64,000 nt of DNA from Planctomyces sp. SH-PL14 (GCF_001610835.1 NZ_CP011270.1:6466001-6530000), one strand, 5' to 3'. Counted from the stretch's first letter, positions 35,490 through 44,779 are shown. Program-made: numbers and translations. Notes: a model not told the origin generated them from the sequence alone.

Positions 35490-36228
35490 TCTGCGGCGTC
35501 CGGCCGAGGAAGCGGTAGTACGGCGCCCGCACGAGCGGCAGGTACGGGACCTTGCCCTGGGCCTCGATGAGCTGGACCGTCTCCAGACGCGACTGGAGAT
35601 ACGGGATGTGGTCCGGGTTCAGGAAGACGTTCGACGACCCGAACCATGCCGGCCAGAAGAGCCGCGACATCCGGCCGTGCCGTGCCGAGCCTTCGCCCGG
35701 GTGCTTGCGGGCGGTGTAGAAGTCGACCACCCCCAGCATCCCTCCCGGCTTGAGCCAGGTCAGCGCCTGGTCGATCACCCGGAACCAGTCGGGGATCATC
35801 GTCAGCGAGTAGGAGAAGGTGACGACGTCCGCCTCGCCGGTCGCGGGGCGGTACTGCGTGGCGTCCGCCTCGACCGCTTCCACGTTCGTCCAGCCGTGCC
35901 GTGCGATCCGCTCCCGGGCCACGCGGAGGAGAGACGGGCAGAGGTCTACGAGATACAGCTGCCGGACATCCTTGAGTCGCTCGCCGATCCGCTCGGCGTT
36001 CTCGCCGGTCCCGGCCCCGAGATCGACCCATACGCCGCCGACCGGCGTCGGGACGGAGTCGATCATCTCCTGCCGGCCGTGGAGGAGCCGCTTCCGGAAG
36101 TGGTCGTAGGCGTCCGCCTGTCCCGCGTAGAAGCTGTCCAGCCGGTCCTTGTGCGTCGCTCCGCCGTGCGGATGGACACACATCTGCCACAGGACGCGGG
36201 CATCGCGGGCGAGGTTGGCGAACGACAT
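35485..36228 (-). CDS. btaB: BtaB-like SAM methyltransferase (betaine lipid synthesis)
   Basis: 247 aa. The SAM motif is GGVWVDLGAGTGENAERIGE, followed by LYLVDLCPSL and ADVVTFSYSLTMIPDW. BtaB trimethylates the amino group of diacylglyceryl-homoserine to give the betaine lipid DGTS. The identification depends on synteny with the BtaA homologue directly upstream (71-bp gap), since the sequence motifs alone show only a class I methyltransferase. The start is ATG 36228; an upstream frame runs into the btaA gene in a different frame. The inverted repeat lies at its stop. Confidence 0.82.
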   Translation of the reverse strand: MSFANLARDARVLWQMCVHPHGGATHKDRLDSFYAGQADAYDHFRKRLLHGRQEMIDSVPTPVGGVWVDLGAGTGENAERIGERLKDVRQLYLVDLCPSLLRVARERIARHGWTNVEAVEADATQYRPATGEADVVTFSYSLTMIPDWFRVIDQALTWLKPGGMLGVVDFYTARKHPGEGSARHGRMSRLFWPAWFGSSNVFLNPDHIPYLQSRLETVQLIEAQGKVPYLPLVRAPYYRFLGRTPQS

Positions 36229-36299
36229 GGAGAGCCAGAAGCGAAGAAGACGAGGGAGACGCGGCCGACGGTCGCGGCGTGAAGTTCGTTCTACCGAAC

Positions 36300-37502
36300 T
36301 CACGCGCTCGGGGCGACGGTCGACTTCCGGCGGGCGATCGCAAAGCTGCCGTAGGTGTTGACCCGATCGCGGGTGTGGAGCCGTCCCGCCAGGTCGCGGT
36401 CGTATTCGAGCACGTCCCCCACGGTCGTCGGCTTGCCGTCGACCGTCACCTTGACCGGGTTGACGAAGTCGCAGCGGCCGCCGGCGCTCCGCCACAGGAT
36501 CCGGACGTCCGGCGTCGAACGCTCGAGGATCGCCTGCCATTCTCCCCGGAGGGTGTCCGGCTGGTGCTCGTAGAGCCAGTCCATGTGGTCGAGGAGGACG
36601 AGCCGCGTCAGAGGCTGCTCGGCTTCCAACAGGAACCGGAGCAGCGGACCGGTGAAGATCTTCAGCCGGTCGACCGCGCCGTTCTTGAGAGTCTCGAAGT
36701 TGGCGGGCTTGAGGTACTCGGGGCAGCACTCCTGGGTGTACTTGCCGGTCAGGTAGACCCGCCAGAAGTAGTTGTCGGCGAGCGACTGGCGGGTGAAGAC
36801 CTCTTCGACCCGGTCCATGATGAAGGCGGCGATGCCCCCCGGGTAGTCGCGGTCGATCTGACGGCGCTGGCTGGCCGGAACGCCGAGCATCGCCATCGTG
36901 GTGTCCCGCCGGAGGGCCCAGCGGATCGCCGGACGGAAGAGCCGGACCTTGAGCCGCTCGCGGTGATAGATCTCCGCCTGCTCTTCGAGCGTCTTGGCGC
37001 CGAGGACCGCCTCGACCGGGCCGCGGATCTTGGCGACGCGGTTGATGTAGCCGTTCACCAGCCAGGCGAAGAGGCCCGACGAGCCGCGGAAATAGAAGCT
37101 CCGCCGGCTGTTGAAGAATTTTTCCCCGCGCTTGTCCCAGAACCCGGCCGCGATCGGGCTCAGGGAGGGCCGCATGGCGGCATAGGCTTCGGCCCAGCGG
37201 TCGCAGTGACCTTCGCCGAAGATCTGGAAGAAGGTCTCGTACGGGAGATGGCGGATCCCCGCGACCTTGAGCTCCAGCAGCGCGTTCTGGATCGGGTTGA
37301 TGTCGACCGCGGTGACGCGGCCCGCTCCCGCCAGGACGTAGTCGAGGGCATTGCATCCGGCCGACGTGATGACGACGAGGTTGTCCCGCTCGGTGAGCTC
37401 GAGCGCTTCCCGGTCAAGCCGCGGATCCTCCCAGCACTGGTTGTAGACGAGATTCTTGAGGTGAATCAGGCTGAACCAGCGGCTGCGGAGAGATTCCAAC
37501 AT
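36300..37502 (-). CDS. btaA: BtaA-like diacylglycerol 3-amino-3-carboxypropyltransferase (DUF3419)
   Basis: 400 aa. The opening LKNLVYNQCWEDPRLDREAL is the DUF3419/BtaA hallmark (Y-x-x-C-W-E-D-P). The SAM-binding segment VVITSAGCNALDYVLAG follows, then VTAVDINPIQ. BtaA transfers the 3-amino-3-carboxypropyl group of SAM to diacylglycerol, forming diacylglycerylhomoserine, the precursor of DGTS. GGAG before ATG 37502 supports the start. It sits between the phosphoesterase (57 bp upstream) and BtaB (71 bp downstream), all on the minus strand. Confidence 0.88.
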   Translation of the reverse strand: MLESLRSRWFSLIHLKNLVYNQCWEDPRLDREALELTERDNLVVITSAGCNALDYVLAGAGRVTAVDINPIQNALLELKVAGIRHLPYETFFQIFGEGHCDRWAEAYAAMRPSLSPIAAGFWDKRGEKFFNSRRSFYFRGSSGLFAWLVNGYINRVAKIRGPVEAVLGAKTLEEQAEIYHRERLKVRLFRPAIRWALRRDTTMAMLGVPASQRRQIDRDYPGGIAAFIMDRVEEVFTRQSLADNYFWRVYLTGKYTQECCPEYLKPANFETLKNGAVDRLKIFTGPLLRFLLEAEQPLTRLVLLDHMDWLYEHQPDTLRGEWQAILERSTPDVRILWRSAGGRCDFVNPVKVTVDGKPTTVGDVLEYDRDLAGRLHTRDRVNTYGSFAIARRKSTVAPSA

Positions 37503-37559
37503 GTTCTAGCTCCAGATCCGCGGCGGGCCCGACGGGCGGGGCGGCCGCAGACAGCGACC

Positions 37560-38495
37560 TCAGCAACTCGGCTCGGTCATGGACGATTCAGGGATCAATC
37601 CCGTGCCCTGCACGAGATTGAGAGACGGGCTCTGCATCAGGTTAAGCGACGGAGCCGCGGCACTCCAGTTCTCCAGGCCCATCGGAGCCGCCCCTTTGCG
37701 GGAGCTCCTCGGGCGGAGACGGTCGCCGGTGTAGAAGTGCTCGAGCCGCAGTTCGCCGTCGTCGTGCTCGATGATGGCGGTGCAGTTCTCGACCCAGTCC
37801 CCGGTGTTGCAGTACACCATCTCCCCGCGGGGAGAAATGATCGGGGTATGAAGGTGTCCGCACATGACCCCGTCGCACCCCTTCGCCCGGGCGTACTCGA
37901 GGATCGTCGACTCGAAGGAGCTCAGGAAGCGGATCACCTGCTTGACCCGCTTCTTCGCGCGGGCACACAAGTCGTATGGGCTGACATGGTGCCGGCGGAC
38001 CATGCGGCTCAGGTGCCAGTTGGCGGTCAGGATGCTGTCGTAGACCACCGTGCTCATCTTGGAGACCCACTGCGCGGAGCCTTCCACAAGATCGAACTGG
38101 TCCCCGTGCATGACGAGAAGCTTGCGGCCGTCGATCATGTCGGCCTGGAACTCGTCCTGGATCTCCACGAAGCCGAGCTGCCGCTCGATGACGCGGGCGA
38201 TTTCGGGGTCACGGAGGAAGTTGTCGTGGTTGCCGGGGGTGTAGTGGATCGTGGTTCCGTGGTCGGCCCAGTACTCGAAGACGTTCAGGATGCGGCTGTA
38301 ATCCTGATGCCAGCAGCCGCGACGCCACTGCCACCCATCCACGAAGTCGCCGACGACATAGACCTGACTGGGAATCCAGCGTCCCAGGAACTCCAGCAGG
38401 GGGCCCGTCTGGGCATGCCGGCTGCCCAGGTGAACGTCGCTCAGGAACAGGGTGCGGATCGGACGGGCTTTCCCAGCCCAGGCTCGCGAAACCAT
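37560..38495 (-). CDS. PlcP-like metallophosphoesterase (LpxH-related family)
   Basis: 311 aa. Calcineurin-like metal motifs in order: FLSDVHLGSRH, VVGDFVDGW, YTPGNHDNFL, MHGDQFD and GHLHTP, so the dinuclear metal site looks complete. The family includes UDP-2,3-diacylglucosamine hydrolases and the phospholipase C PlcP of Sinorhizobium, which hydrolyses phospholipids to diacylglycerol under phosphate limitation. Position immediately upstream of btaA-btaB favours the PlcP role: diacylglycerol from this enzyme would be the BtaA substrate. The C-terminal 50 residues are unlike the core. GGAGG before ATG 38495 decides the start. Confidence 0.82.
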   Translation of the reverse strand: MVSRAWAGKARPIRTLFLSDVHLGSRHAQTGPLLEFLGRWIPSQVYVVGDFVDGWQWRRGCWHQDYSRILNVFEYWADHGTTIHYTPGNHDNFLRDPEIARVIERQLGFVEIQDEFQADMIDGRKLLVMHGDQFDLVEGSAQWVSKMSTVVYDSILTANWHLSRMVRRHHVSPYDLCARAKKRVKQVIRFLSSFESTILEYARAKGCDGVMCGHLHTPIISPRGEMVYCNTGDWVENCTAIIEHDDGELRLEHFYTGDRLRPRSSRKGAAPMGLENWSAAAPSLNLMQSPSLNLVQGTGLIPESSMTEPSC

Positions 38496-38678
38496 ATGGC
38501 CTCCACAGGATGCTGCGGTCCAGGGAGCGGGTCCTCCGCTCCACCCAGGGCACTCTCCCTCACCATCCGCCGGGACGAACGCGATCCGTCGTGTTCCGGA
38601 TCTCCGCAGCGAACGGGCGTGTGCATGGGCATAAGGCGCTGGTACCTGTCTAGATCAGTTTCGACTCTGCATGTTGAT

Positions 38679-38711
38679 TCGCCGTGAAGTTTACGGAAAT
38701 TTGCCGTGATC
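38679..38711 (-). promoter_or_regulatory. Three 11-bp direct repeats, Pho-box-like
   Basis: Read on the minus strand, consecutive 11-mers are GATCACGGCAA, ATTTCCGTAAA and CTTCACGGCGA, spaced exactly 11 bp as for PhoB/PhoP-type DNA sites. They lie about 184 bp upstream of the PlcP-like gene. The rest of 38496-38849 shows no gene. The element is inferred from periodicity only; the match to any published Pho consensus is partial. Confidence 0.4.
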
Positions 38712-38849
38712 GCTGGAGAAAGTGACGACAGGTCGCCCTGTTCTCCCGGGGGCTGAGGACTGCGGTTGTGTCCAAGGGGACACGCTACCGTCCTTGGCCT
38801 CATCCGGCGAGCGACCGGAGGCGGGTGAGGCGAAAAGAGACGGTGCCGA

Positions 38850-41800
38850 TCACTTGACCGAGAGCGCCTCCAGGTAGTCCAGCAGCGACGCCAGCTCATG
38901 GAGCGTGTAGTTCTTCATGACACCCTCAGGCATCATGGAGACGGGCTGCGTGCCGCGCTCTTCGATGTCGGCCTTGCTGATCACATATTCCTTCGCTTGC
39001 GCGTCCCGGAGCGTGACCCGGTCGCTCTCCTCGTTCGTGACGAAGCCGGTGACGACCCGGCCGTCGGTCAGGACGATCACGTTCGTGGTGAAGCCCTGGG
39101 CGATCGTCTTGCTCGGGATCAGGATCGCGGTCGCGAGGTCCGGCCGCTTGTAGGTCTTGGCGATGCTGCCGAGGAACGGGCCTTTCTGGGCCTGATCCTT
39201 CGACGTTGTGTGACAGGCGATGCAGTTGGCCTTGGTGAAGAGGAGCTCGCCGAGCCCTGGGTCTCCCTTGCGGGGGACGACCTGGGCGATGACCTGCTCC
39301 GGCGGGAGCGAGCCGATCTTGGGGCTGGTGTCCGGTGCCCGGCGGCTGAGCTTCAGGTCGCCAATCGCCCGGCGGGCCGCCTCGGCGACCGCTTTGTCCT
39401 CATCCCCTTCGGCAAAGAGGATTTCGTCGTCGATGGCGTGGCTGCGGATGCGGGCCGCGGCCTTGATGAGCTGGATCCGGCGGGCCGGCGTGGCCCAGGC
39501 GGTTCGGATCGCCTTCTGCGCGGCATCGCGAGCTTCCGGGCTGCCGTTGTTGCGGGAGGCGAGGGTCAGCAGGGCGGCACTGGCCCAGTCGGCGGCGCGG
39601 CCCTCGGCTTTCTCGGCGGCCTCTTCGACGGCGGCGTGCTGGCTCTCGATCACGGTCGCGGCGAGGAACGCGTTCCGGGCTGCTTCCTGGTCCTTACCCG
39701 ATCCCTTCGCTTCATCGAGGGTCGCCAAGGCTGCCAGCAGCGCCGGGACCGCGGCGGGCTCATTCGACTTTGACAGGATCGCGACCGCCCCGGCGAGTGT
39801 GGCGGGGGAAGCGTCCCGACTGCGGGCGGCCTCGAGGACGAGCGGGATTCCCGCGGGGGGGACCGTGTCGACCGCCGCCATCTGGAGGACCGCGTCCGGG
39901 ACGAGCTTCGGGTTCGACTTCGCGAGGGCGATGATCTGTTCCAGCGCCTCGTTCGACTGAATCCGGTTGCGGTTCATCTCGCGGACGAGGTGTCCCGCTT
40001 CCTCAGGCGAAGCGGTCTGGAGCGTCGCCTTCAGGACGGCGGCGATCCGCGGGGTCTCGCTCCAGGCTTCGGGCTGGTAGTACGGGCCGCGGGTATCGGG
40101 CCGCGTCCCCCACGAGTCCCCCTTCCACGTCCCTTCGTGGTAGTGGAGCCGGCACAAAGCGGAAAGAAGGCCGAGCCGGCTGGCGGTGTCGCGCTCCTGT
40201 TCGAGTCGGGCAATCAGGCCGGTGACGACTTCGGGCTCGTGCATCATCGCGAGAGCCCGCAGGGCACCGGCCCGCTGCGGACCGCTGGAGGTCAGGGTGT
40301 CGAAGCATCCCTTCGAGAGACGGCGGCGGGCCGCTTCTCGGATGGCGATGTGCCGGATGACCGGATCCTCCGCTCCCAGGTTCGCGACGACATCGGCATC
40401 CGATGCGGAGCCGGTCAGCTTACCGGCGAGGGCTCGGGCGTCGTTCTGCTGCCGCAGGCCGCGGGCGAGGAGTTCGTCGCTCCGCTTGTCGCCGCGGCGG
40501 ACCAGTTCCCGCTGGGCCTCGACGCGGCGGCGATAGCTCGGCGATTCGAACTGCCGGACGAGCTCATCGCCCGTGGCCTTAGCAAAATTCGGGAGCGGCT
40601 CGGCGCGAAACCCCTTCGGCTTCACGCAGACGATGTAGCCGACGTCCGGACCTTCCCAGTTGAACGTGGCCCCCTTCCAGCTCGCGCAGTAGACGCGGCT
40701 CAGGGCGTCGACGTCGGCATCGGTGGGGCGGGTCATGCGGATGAACGGTTCGGGCTTGGCCGTTTCCGCGAATGTCGATCCCTTGGGCTCGACGGTGTGG
40801 CGGTAGAGCGAGCCGGTTCCCCAGTCGGCGGTGAACGGCGCGTCGTTCCACTTCCCGAAGCCGGGCTCGTCGATGTAGACTGCGCCGCAGCCCGAGCCGC
40901 CGCCGTAGTCGGCGAGTGGCTGCACGCACTCGTCGTTGAAGTTCTTGTAGAGCCGCGGGTAGCCGTGGTCGTCCCCGCCAGTGAAGTGGTGCAGCCGGAC
41001 GTCCCATCCGCCGCCGTCGTTCGTGTTGTCGCGGGCGAACATTTCCATCGCGGGGCTGATCGCGACTTCGAGAATGTTCCGCGTGCCGGTCGAGTAGATC
41101 TCCAGCCCCGTTCCGTCCGGGCGGACCCGCAGGACGCCGCCGCCGCGGTGCTGGACCTTCCGGCCGTCGGTCCCTTCGGCGTTCAGGAACCCGAAGTCCC
41201 CGCCAGCGATGTAGAGCCAGCCGTCGACGCCGAGGCTCATCCCGTTGGTCGTGTGGTCGGCGGGACGATCGGCGTAACCGAAGGCGAGGTCCTTCACGAG
41301 AACCTTCTGCTCGTCCGACTTGCCGTCGCCGTCCTTGTCGATGAAGACGCTGAGGTGCGGCGGGTGCATCAAGTACAGGCGGTCATGGTCCCACACGAGG
41401 CCGCGGGGAGCGTCGATCTCGCAGAAGACGTTCGTTTCGTCGGCCCGTCCGTCGCCGTCGGTGTCCTTCAGGCGGATGACCCGGCCCCGCTTCGGCGAGC
41501 GCCCAAGCGAGCCGTTGCCGTCCGAGCTGACAAACAGCGTTCCGTCCGGCGCGGCGGCAACGAAGACCGGGTAGTTCACCATCGGCGGGGCGGCGAAGAC
41601 CGTCACGTCGAACCCGTCCGGGACGGTGATGTCCTTGAGGATCGCTGCTTCCTTCTCCGGCGTCAGCTTCTCCGCTTTCGGCGGGACGTTCCCTTCCTTG
41701 GAGTAGGGATCGGCGAGCGTCGGCTTTGCTTCGAACGGCTTGCCGTCCGCCCCCGCGGGCCAGAGCGACTGGATCCCGTCCCCTTTGAGGACGATTTCGC

Positions 41801-43058
41801 GGATGCTGCACCAGCCGCCGTGCTTCATCCCGGTCCCGGTGATCCGGACGAACTTGACCGGGTCGGCCGTGATGAGCTTGTCCTCGTGGATGCCAGGCTG
41901 GGTGTTCTTCGTTGCGTCGAGGAGGAGCGTCCAGGTGTTGCCGTCGGCGGAGCCTTCGACGCGGTACTCGTAGGCATTGTTGCTCTCCCACGTGAGCGTG
42001 ATCGCTTCGAGCTTGTGCGGCTTGGGGAGCTCGAGCTGGAGCCACTGCGGGTAGTTCCCGCCCGCGGCGCACCACCGCGTCTGCGGGTTGCCGTCGACGG
42101 CGCCGATCATCGGGTTGTGCCCTTCGGAGCTGGAGGCCGAGAGCTTCACGAGGGTCGCGTTCTTCGGCATCGTCCCCAGGACCGTGGGAGCCGCGGCGGG
42201 GGCCTGAGCCTGGGCCTTCGAGGGGATGAAGGTGACCTTGTTCTCGCCGGTGAAGGGGACGAAGTACTCTGGGGTGAGCTTGCCGCAGGACCAGAGGAGG
42301 CCGCGGGTCACGAGATCGAGATACTTGGGGTCGGCGACGGTGTCGGTGTTGTGGCCGATCGTCGTGCTGAAGCTCCTGGCTCCCTGCTTGTCGTTGGTCC
42401 AGGCGACGACGTATTCGTCCGTGACCTCCTGGCCGTTCTTCTTGTAGGTCTGCTTGCCGATGGCGAGCGGGTGGGCGCCGTGGAGCTTGACGTTGTTGTA
42501 GAGCTCTTCCTTGATCGTCTGCCAGTTTTCGAGCGGCTTCGTGATCGGGTGGTCCTTGTCGACGAACTCGATCCGGATCGGCTCCTGGGGGCCGTGGGCG
42601 CTCGACTGCACGCCGAGGAAGTCGAACCACATGTCGGTCCCGGTGCGGAAGCTGTGCATGCCGCAGTGGAGGTTCACCGCCGGGATCGTCTCGTGGGTGT
42701 CGAGGATCCGCTGGATGAGGGCCTTGTCGTTGATGCTGGAGGCACACTCGTCATGGATGATGACGTCGTAGCCTTTGGCCCAGTCCGGCTTCTCGTAGAG
42801 GGGGAAGACGGGGGCGGTTCCCTTGTCGTCGGTCCAGTAGACGTCGACCTGGACGAAGGCCCGCTCGGAGATCCCTTTGCTGAGGACCTTGGTCTGGCCG
42901 GCGTAGTCGTGGCAGCAGCCGCCGGCGACAAGAAGGGCCTTGATCGGTTTGGCGGGGGGCTTGGTGGCGGGGGGATCCTGGGCGCGGACCGAGGGTGGGA
43001 GAATCGACAAGAGGAGCAGGGCCCCTGTGGCCAGGGCCAGTACGGCGGGTCTCGACAT
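38850..43058 (-). CDS. PVC-type multidomain protein: ThuA, F5/8C, beta-propeller, HEAT, cytochrome c
   Basis: 1,402 aa with a signal peptide (MSRPAVLALATGALLLLSIL). Residues about 40-265 resemble ThuA (KALLVAGGCCHDYAGQ, GMHSFRTG), then a discoidin/F5-8C-like beta sandwich at about 300-430. A six-blade-type propeller region (about 475-860) matches the PVC membrane-bound dehydrogenase family (GFDVTVFAAPPMVNYPVFVA, TRNILEVAISP). HEAT-like helical repeats run from about 880 to 1250. A C-terminal c-type haem CIACH with a distal Met candidate region (QPVSMMPEG) ends the protein. Exported; likely a periplasmic carbohydrate-related dehydrogenase or binding protein. The start is the ATG at 43058, one codon inside a GTG. 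Confidence 0.85.
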   Translation of the reverse strand: MSRPAVLALATGALLLLSILPPSVRAQDPPATKPPAKPIKALLVAGGCCHDYAGQTKVLSKGISERAFVQVDVYWTDDKGTAPVFPLYEKPDWAKGYDVIIHDECASSINDKALIQRILDTHETIPAVNLHCGMHSFRTGTDMWFDFLGVQSSAHGPQEPIRIEFVDKDHPITKPLENWQTIKEELYNNVKLHGAHPLAIGKQTYKKNGQEVTDEYVVAWTNDKQGARSFSTTIGHNTDTVADPKYLDLVTRGLLWSCGKLTPEYFVPFTGENKVTFIPSKAQAQAPAAAPTVLGTMPKNATLVKLSASSSEGHNPMIGAVDGNPQTRWCAAGGNYPQWLQLELPKPHKLEAITLTWESNNAYEYRVEGSADGNTWTLLLDATKNTQPGIHEDKLITADPVKFVRITGTGMKHGGWCSIREIVLKGDGIQSLWPAGADGKPFEAKPTLADPYSKEGNVPPKAEKLTPEKEAAILKDITVPDGFDVTVFAAPPMVNYPVFVAAAPDGTLFVSSDGNGSLGRSPKRGRVIRLKDTDGDGRADETNVFCEIDAPRGLVWDHDRLYLMHPPHLSVFIDKDGDGKSDEQKVLVKDLAFGYADRPADHTTNGMSLGVDGWLYIAGGDFGFLNAEGTDGRKVQHRGGGVLRVRPDGTGLEIYSTGTRNILEVAISPAMEMFARDNTNDGGGWDVRLHHFTGGDDHGYPRLYKNFNDECVQPLADYGGGSGCGAVYIDEPGFGKWNDAPFTADWGTGSLYRHTVEPKGSTFAETAKPEPFIRMTRPTDADVDALSRVYCASWKGATFNWEGPDVGYIVCVKPKGFRAEPLPNFAKATGDELVRQFESPSYRRRVEAQRELVRRGDKRSDELLARGLRQQNDARALAGKLTGSASDADVVANLGAEDPVIRHIAIREAARRRLSKGCFDTLTSSGPQRAGALRALAMMHEPEVVTGLIARLEQERDTASRLGLLSALCRLHYHEGTWKGDSWGTRPDTRGPYYQPEAWSETPRIAAVLKATLQTASPEEAGHLVREMNRNRIQSNEALEQIIALAKSNPKLVPDAVLQMAAVDTVPPAGIPLVLEAARSRDASPATLAGAVAILSKSNEPAAVPALLAALATLDEAKGSGKDQEAARNAFLAATVIESQHAAVEEAAEKAEGRAADWASAALLTLASRNNGSPEARDAAQKAIRTAWATPARRIQLIKAAARIRSHAIDDEILFAEGDEDKAVAEAARRAIGDLKLSRRAPDTSPKIGSLPPEQVIAQVVPRKGDPGLGELLFTKANCIACHTTSKDQAQKGPFLGSIAKTYKRPDLATAILIPSKTIAQGFTTNVIVLTDGRVVTGFVTNEESDRVTLRDAQAKEYVISKADIEERGTQPVSMMPEGVMKNYTLHELASLLDYLEALSVK

Positions 43059-43209
43059 CACGCTCTCCGGGCGAACAATCGATGGATGTCCGAGCGGGAG
43101 ACTGGTTCACGAGTGCGACCCGTCGGCATTTGTCGGGTGTAGTGTGACGGCTTGCCGGGCGGGAGAGTAGCGACCGGAGGGGAGCGGCCTGTCCCGCTGG
43201 ATCGAACAG

Positions 43210-43537
43210 TGTCCTTGCCGGAGGGACTTTCGTTACGCCATTCATCGTGCGACGGCCACGGGGGTCAAGGGGGTCTCACCCCCTTGCCGCCGGAGGCATT
43301 TCCTTGAGGAACCGTGGGACACAACGGATATCCGTTTTGTGGAACCAGCGTTGAGGACTCCCTCAAACCAGACCGCTTGCTTTGCAATCCCGGCGGGTTG
43401 GTGAAGGTGCATCCGGAACCATGTTCGCGATTGGGCACGTGCTCCTTCAGACAACTCTCGACGGGCCAGGCCTCCGGCGGGCAAAGGGGCGTTGCCCCCT
43501 TGCATCCCCCACCAGGGGTTACCCCCTGGACCCCGGT
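43210..43537 (-). repeat. Dispersed intergenic element, copy 8 (reverse)
   Basis: Between the PVC protein gene (start 43058) and the TfoX-like gene (stop at 43576), both minus strand. The proximal segment is more diverged than other copies (no CAAACCCAACG block), but both GC hairpins and the central block are intact. Bases 43059-43209 show nothing. Confidence 0.9.
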
Positions 43538-43575
43538 TGGGTTGCGCAATTGGAGTGCGGAGTCGTCGGTTCTGA

Positions 43576-44046
43576 TCACAACAACTCACCGTCCCGAAGA
43601 CGCGACTGAAGGGACTGCTTCGTCGCCTCGGAAAGCTCCCGCCAGTCCTGGTCGTCCACACCCGCCGCCAGAGTCCACAGAAGATTGAGCGTCACTTCCG
43701 GGTGAGCGTCACGAACAAGCCGGTAGGCCGTGACCGGCCCGAGCCGTTCGAGATCGGCTCGCGAAAGGACGCCGACGGACCGGAGCTTCTCCGCCGAAGT
43801 CGGGCCGACGTTCCGCAGGTTCTCGATCGGTTCGCTCAACTCCCGCTCCGACTCCGCGCAGCCGACATCCGCGAACTGGGCCTTGAGCGACTCCAGATGC
43901 CGGCCGGTGGCGGTGTGAATCACGTAGGAGCGGTTCTTGCCCGCGCTGAGAATCTTCCGGACGCCGTGGCCGAAGCCTTTGAGCCGCCGCCGCGTCTGCG
44001 AGGCACCGAGGTTGACGAACAGTTTGTGGCCATTGGGATCGGGCAT
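43576..44046 (-). CDS. TfoX C-terminal-domain-like protein
   Basis: 156 aa. The C-terminal half contains LRNVGPTSAEKLRSVGVLSR (helix-hairpin-helix-like) and A-Y-R-L-V-R-D-A-H-P-E-V-T-L-N-L-L-W-T-L, then D-W-R-E-L, which is the TfoX_C/Sxy C-domain pattern. The N-terminal 80 residues lack the TfoX N-domain signature. TfoX/Sxy regulates competence in gammaproteobacteria; here the partial domain gives no clear role. Start ATG 44046. Divergent from the thioredoxin-like gene. Confidence 0.72.
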   Translation of the reverse strand: MPDPNGHKLFVNLGASQTRRRLKGFGHGVRKILSAGKNRSYVIHTATGRHLESLKAQFADVGCAESERELSEPIENLRNVGPTSAEKLRSVGVLSRADLERLGPVTAYRLVRDAHPEVTLNLLWTLAAGVDDQDWRELSEATKQSLQSRLRDGELL

Positions 44047-44231
44047 GACCGCTCATTTTTCGCCGCGGACGTCCGCACGGAAAGGGATCGAGTGGCGAAG
44101 GTGTCCAGATAGGAGAGAGCGTACGCAAACCTTCGGGACCGCCAGCCGTGGACCGCCAATGAAGATGCCGGAACCTACAATGGTGCCATCAGCGGTGTTC
44201 GCATCCCGACCTGCGAGAAGAGCAAAGAATC

Positions 44232-44570
44232 ATGTCCGAAGACGCAACGACCTGGACCCGGCAGCAGGTAACGGAACTGAAGGGGCCGGCGGTCCTCGAA
44301 TTCGGGACCGAGTGGTGCGGCTACTGTCGCGTCCTTGCCCCGACGCTCGAGTCGCTGCTGCAGCAGTTCCCGGACGTGCAGCACTTCACGGTCGAGGACG
44401 GCCCCGGGCAACCGCTCGGGCGGTCCTTCGGCGTCAAACTCTGGCCGACACTTGTGTTCCTCAAGGACGGACAGCCACTGTCACAGGTCGCCCGGCCCGA
44501 CCGTCGGCAGGCGCTCGAGGGGCTTCAGCAGATTTCGTCGCCTGCGATGGCGTCGAACACGGCCGAATAA
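44232..44570 (+). CDS. Thioredoxin-like protein
   Basis: 112 aa cytoplasmic thioredoxin fold. Active site W-C-G-Y-C at residues 28-32 (CGYC instead of the common CGPC), followed by LAPTLESLLQQFPDVQHFTV and the cis-Pro strand LWPTLVFLKDG. It could reduce disulfides or act as a bacterioferritin-comigratory-type partner; redox partner unknown. Start ATG 44232. A weak terminator-like hairpin follows at 44681. Confidence 0.85.
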   Translation: MSEDATTWTRQQVTELKGPAVLEFGTEWCGYCRVLAPTLESLLQQFPDVQHFTVEDGPGQPLGRSFGVKLWPTLVFLKDGQPLSQVARPDRRQALEGLQQISSPAMASNTAE

Positions 44571-44680
44571 GGGAAGCTCTGCGTCGATCGCCCAGCTGGA
44601 GGTACGTTCGACAGGAGTCGAGTCCCTGAGAGAACAACGGGGAAGCTCGATACCCATCGTATTCCAAATCACTCGGAGTC

Positions 44681-44702
44681 AAACCGCGCCACGGCGGGGT
44701 TT
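44681..44702 (+). terminator. Weak terminator-like hairpin after the thioredoxin-like gene
   Basis: AAACCGCGCC pairs with GGCGGGGTTT with one mismatch, a 2-base loop and a following TTGTTCGTTT. It is 111 bp past the stop, so the assignment is tentative. Confidence 0.45.
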
Positions 44703-44779
44703 GTTCGTTTTGTGACGGGTCCCACGGAGTCGTTGCCTCGTGCCGCGTAAAATGGCTCGCACCACAACAGAGGTTCTCA

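Noticed and set aside
35485-37356. Minus-strand 623-codon frame spanning btaA and btaB
   Set aside because: Only its last 247 codons are BtaB. The rest is btaA read in the wrong frame.
36279-38687. Plus-strand ORF of 802 codons
   Set aside because: Shadow over the plcP-btaA genes on the minus strand, which have clear motifs.
39990-43142. Plus-strand ORF of 1,050 codons
   Set aside because: Opposite-strand shadow of the PVC protein. Composition is D/E/R/V-rich high-GC translation with no motifs.
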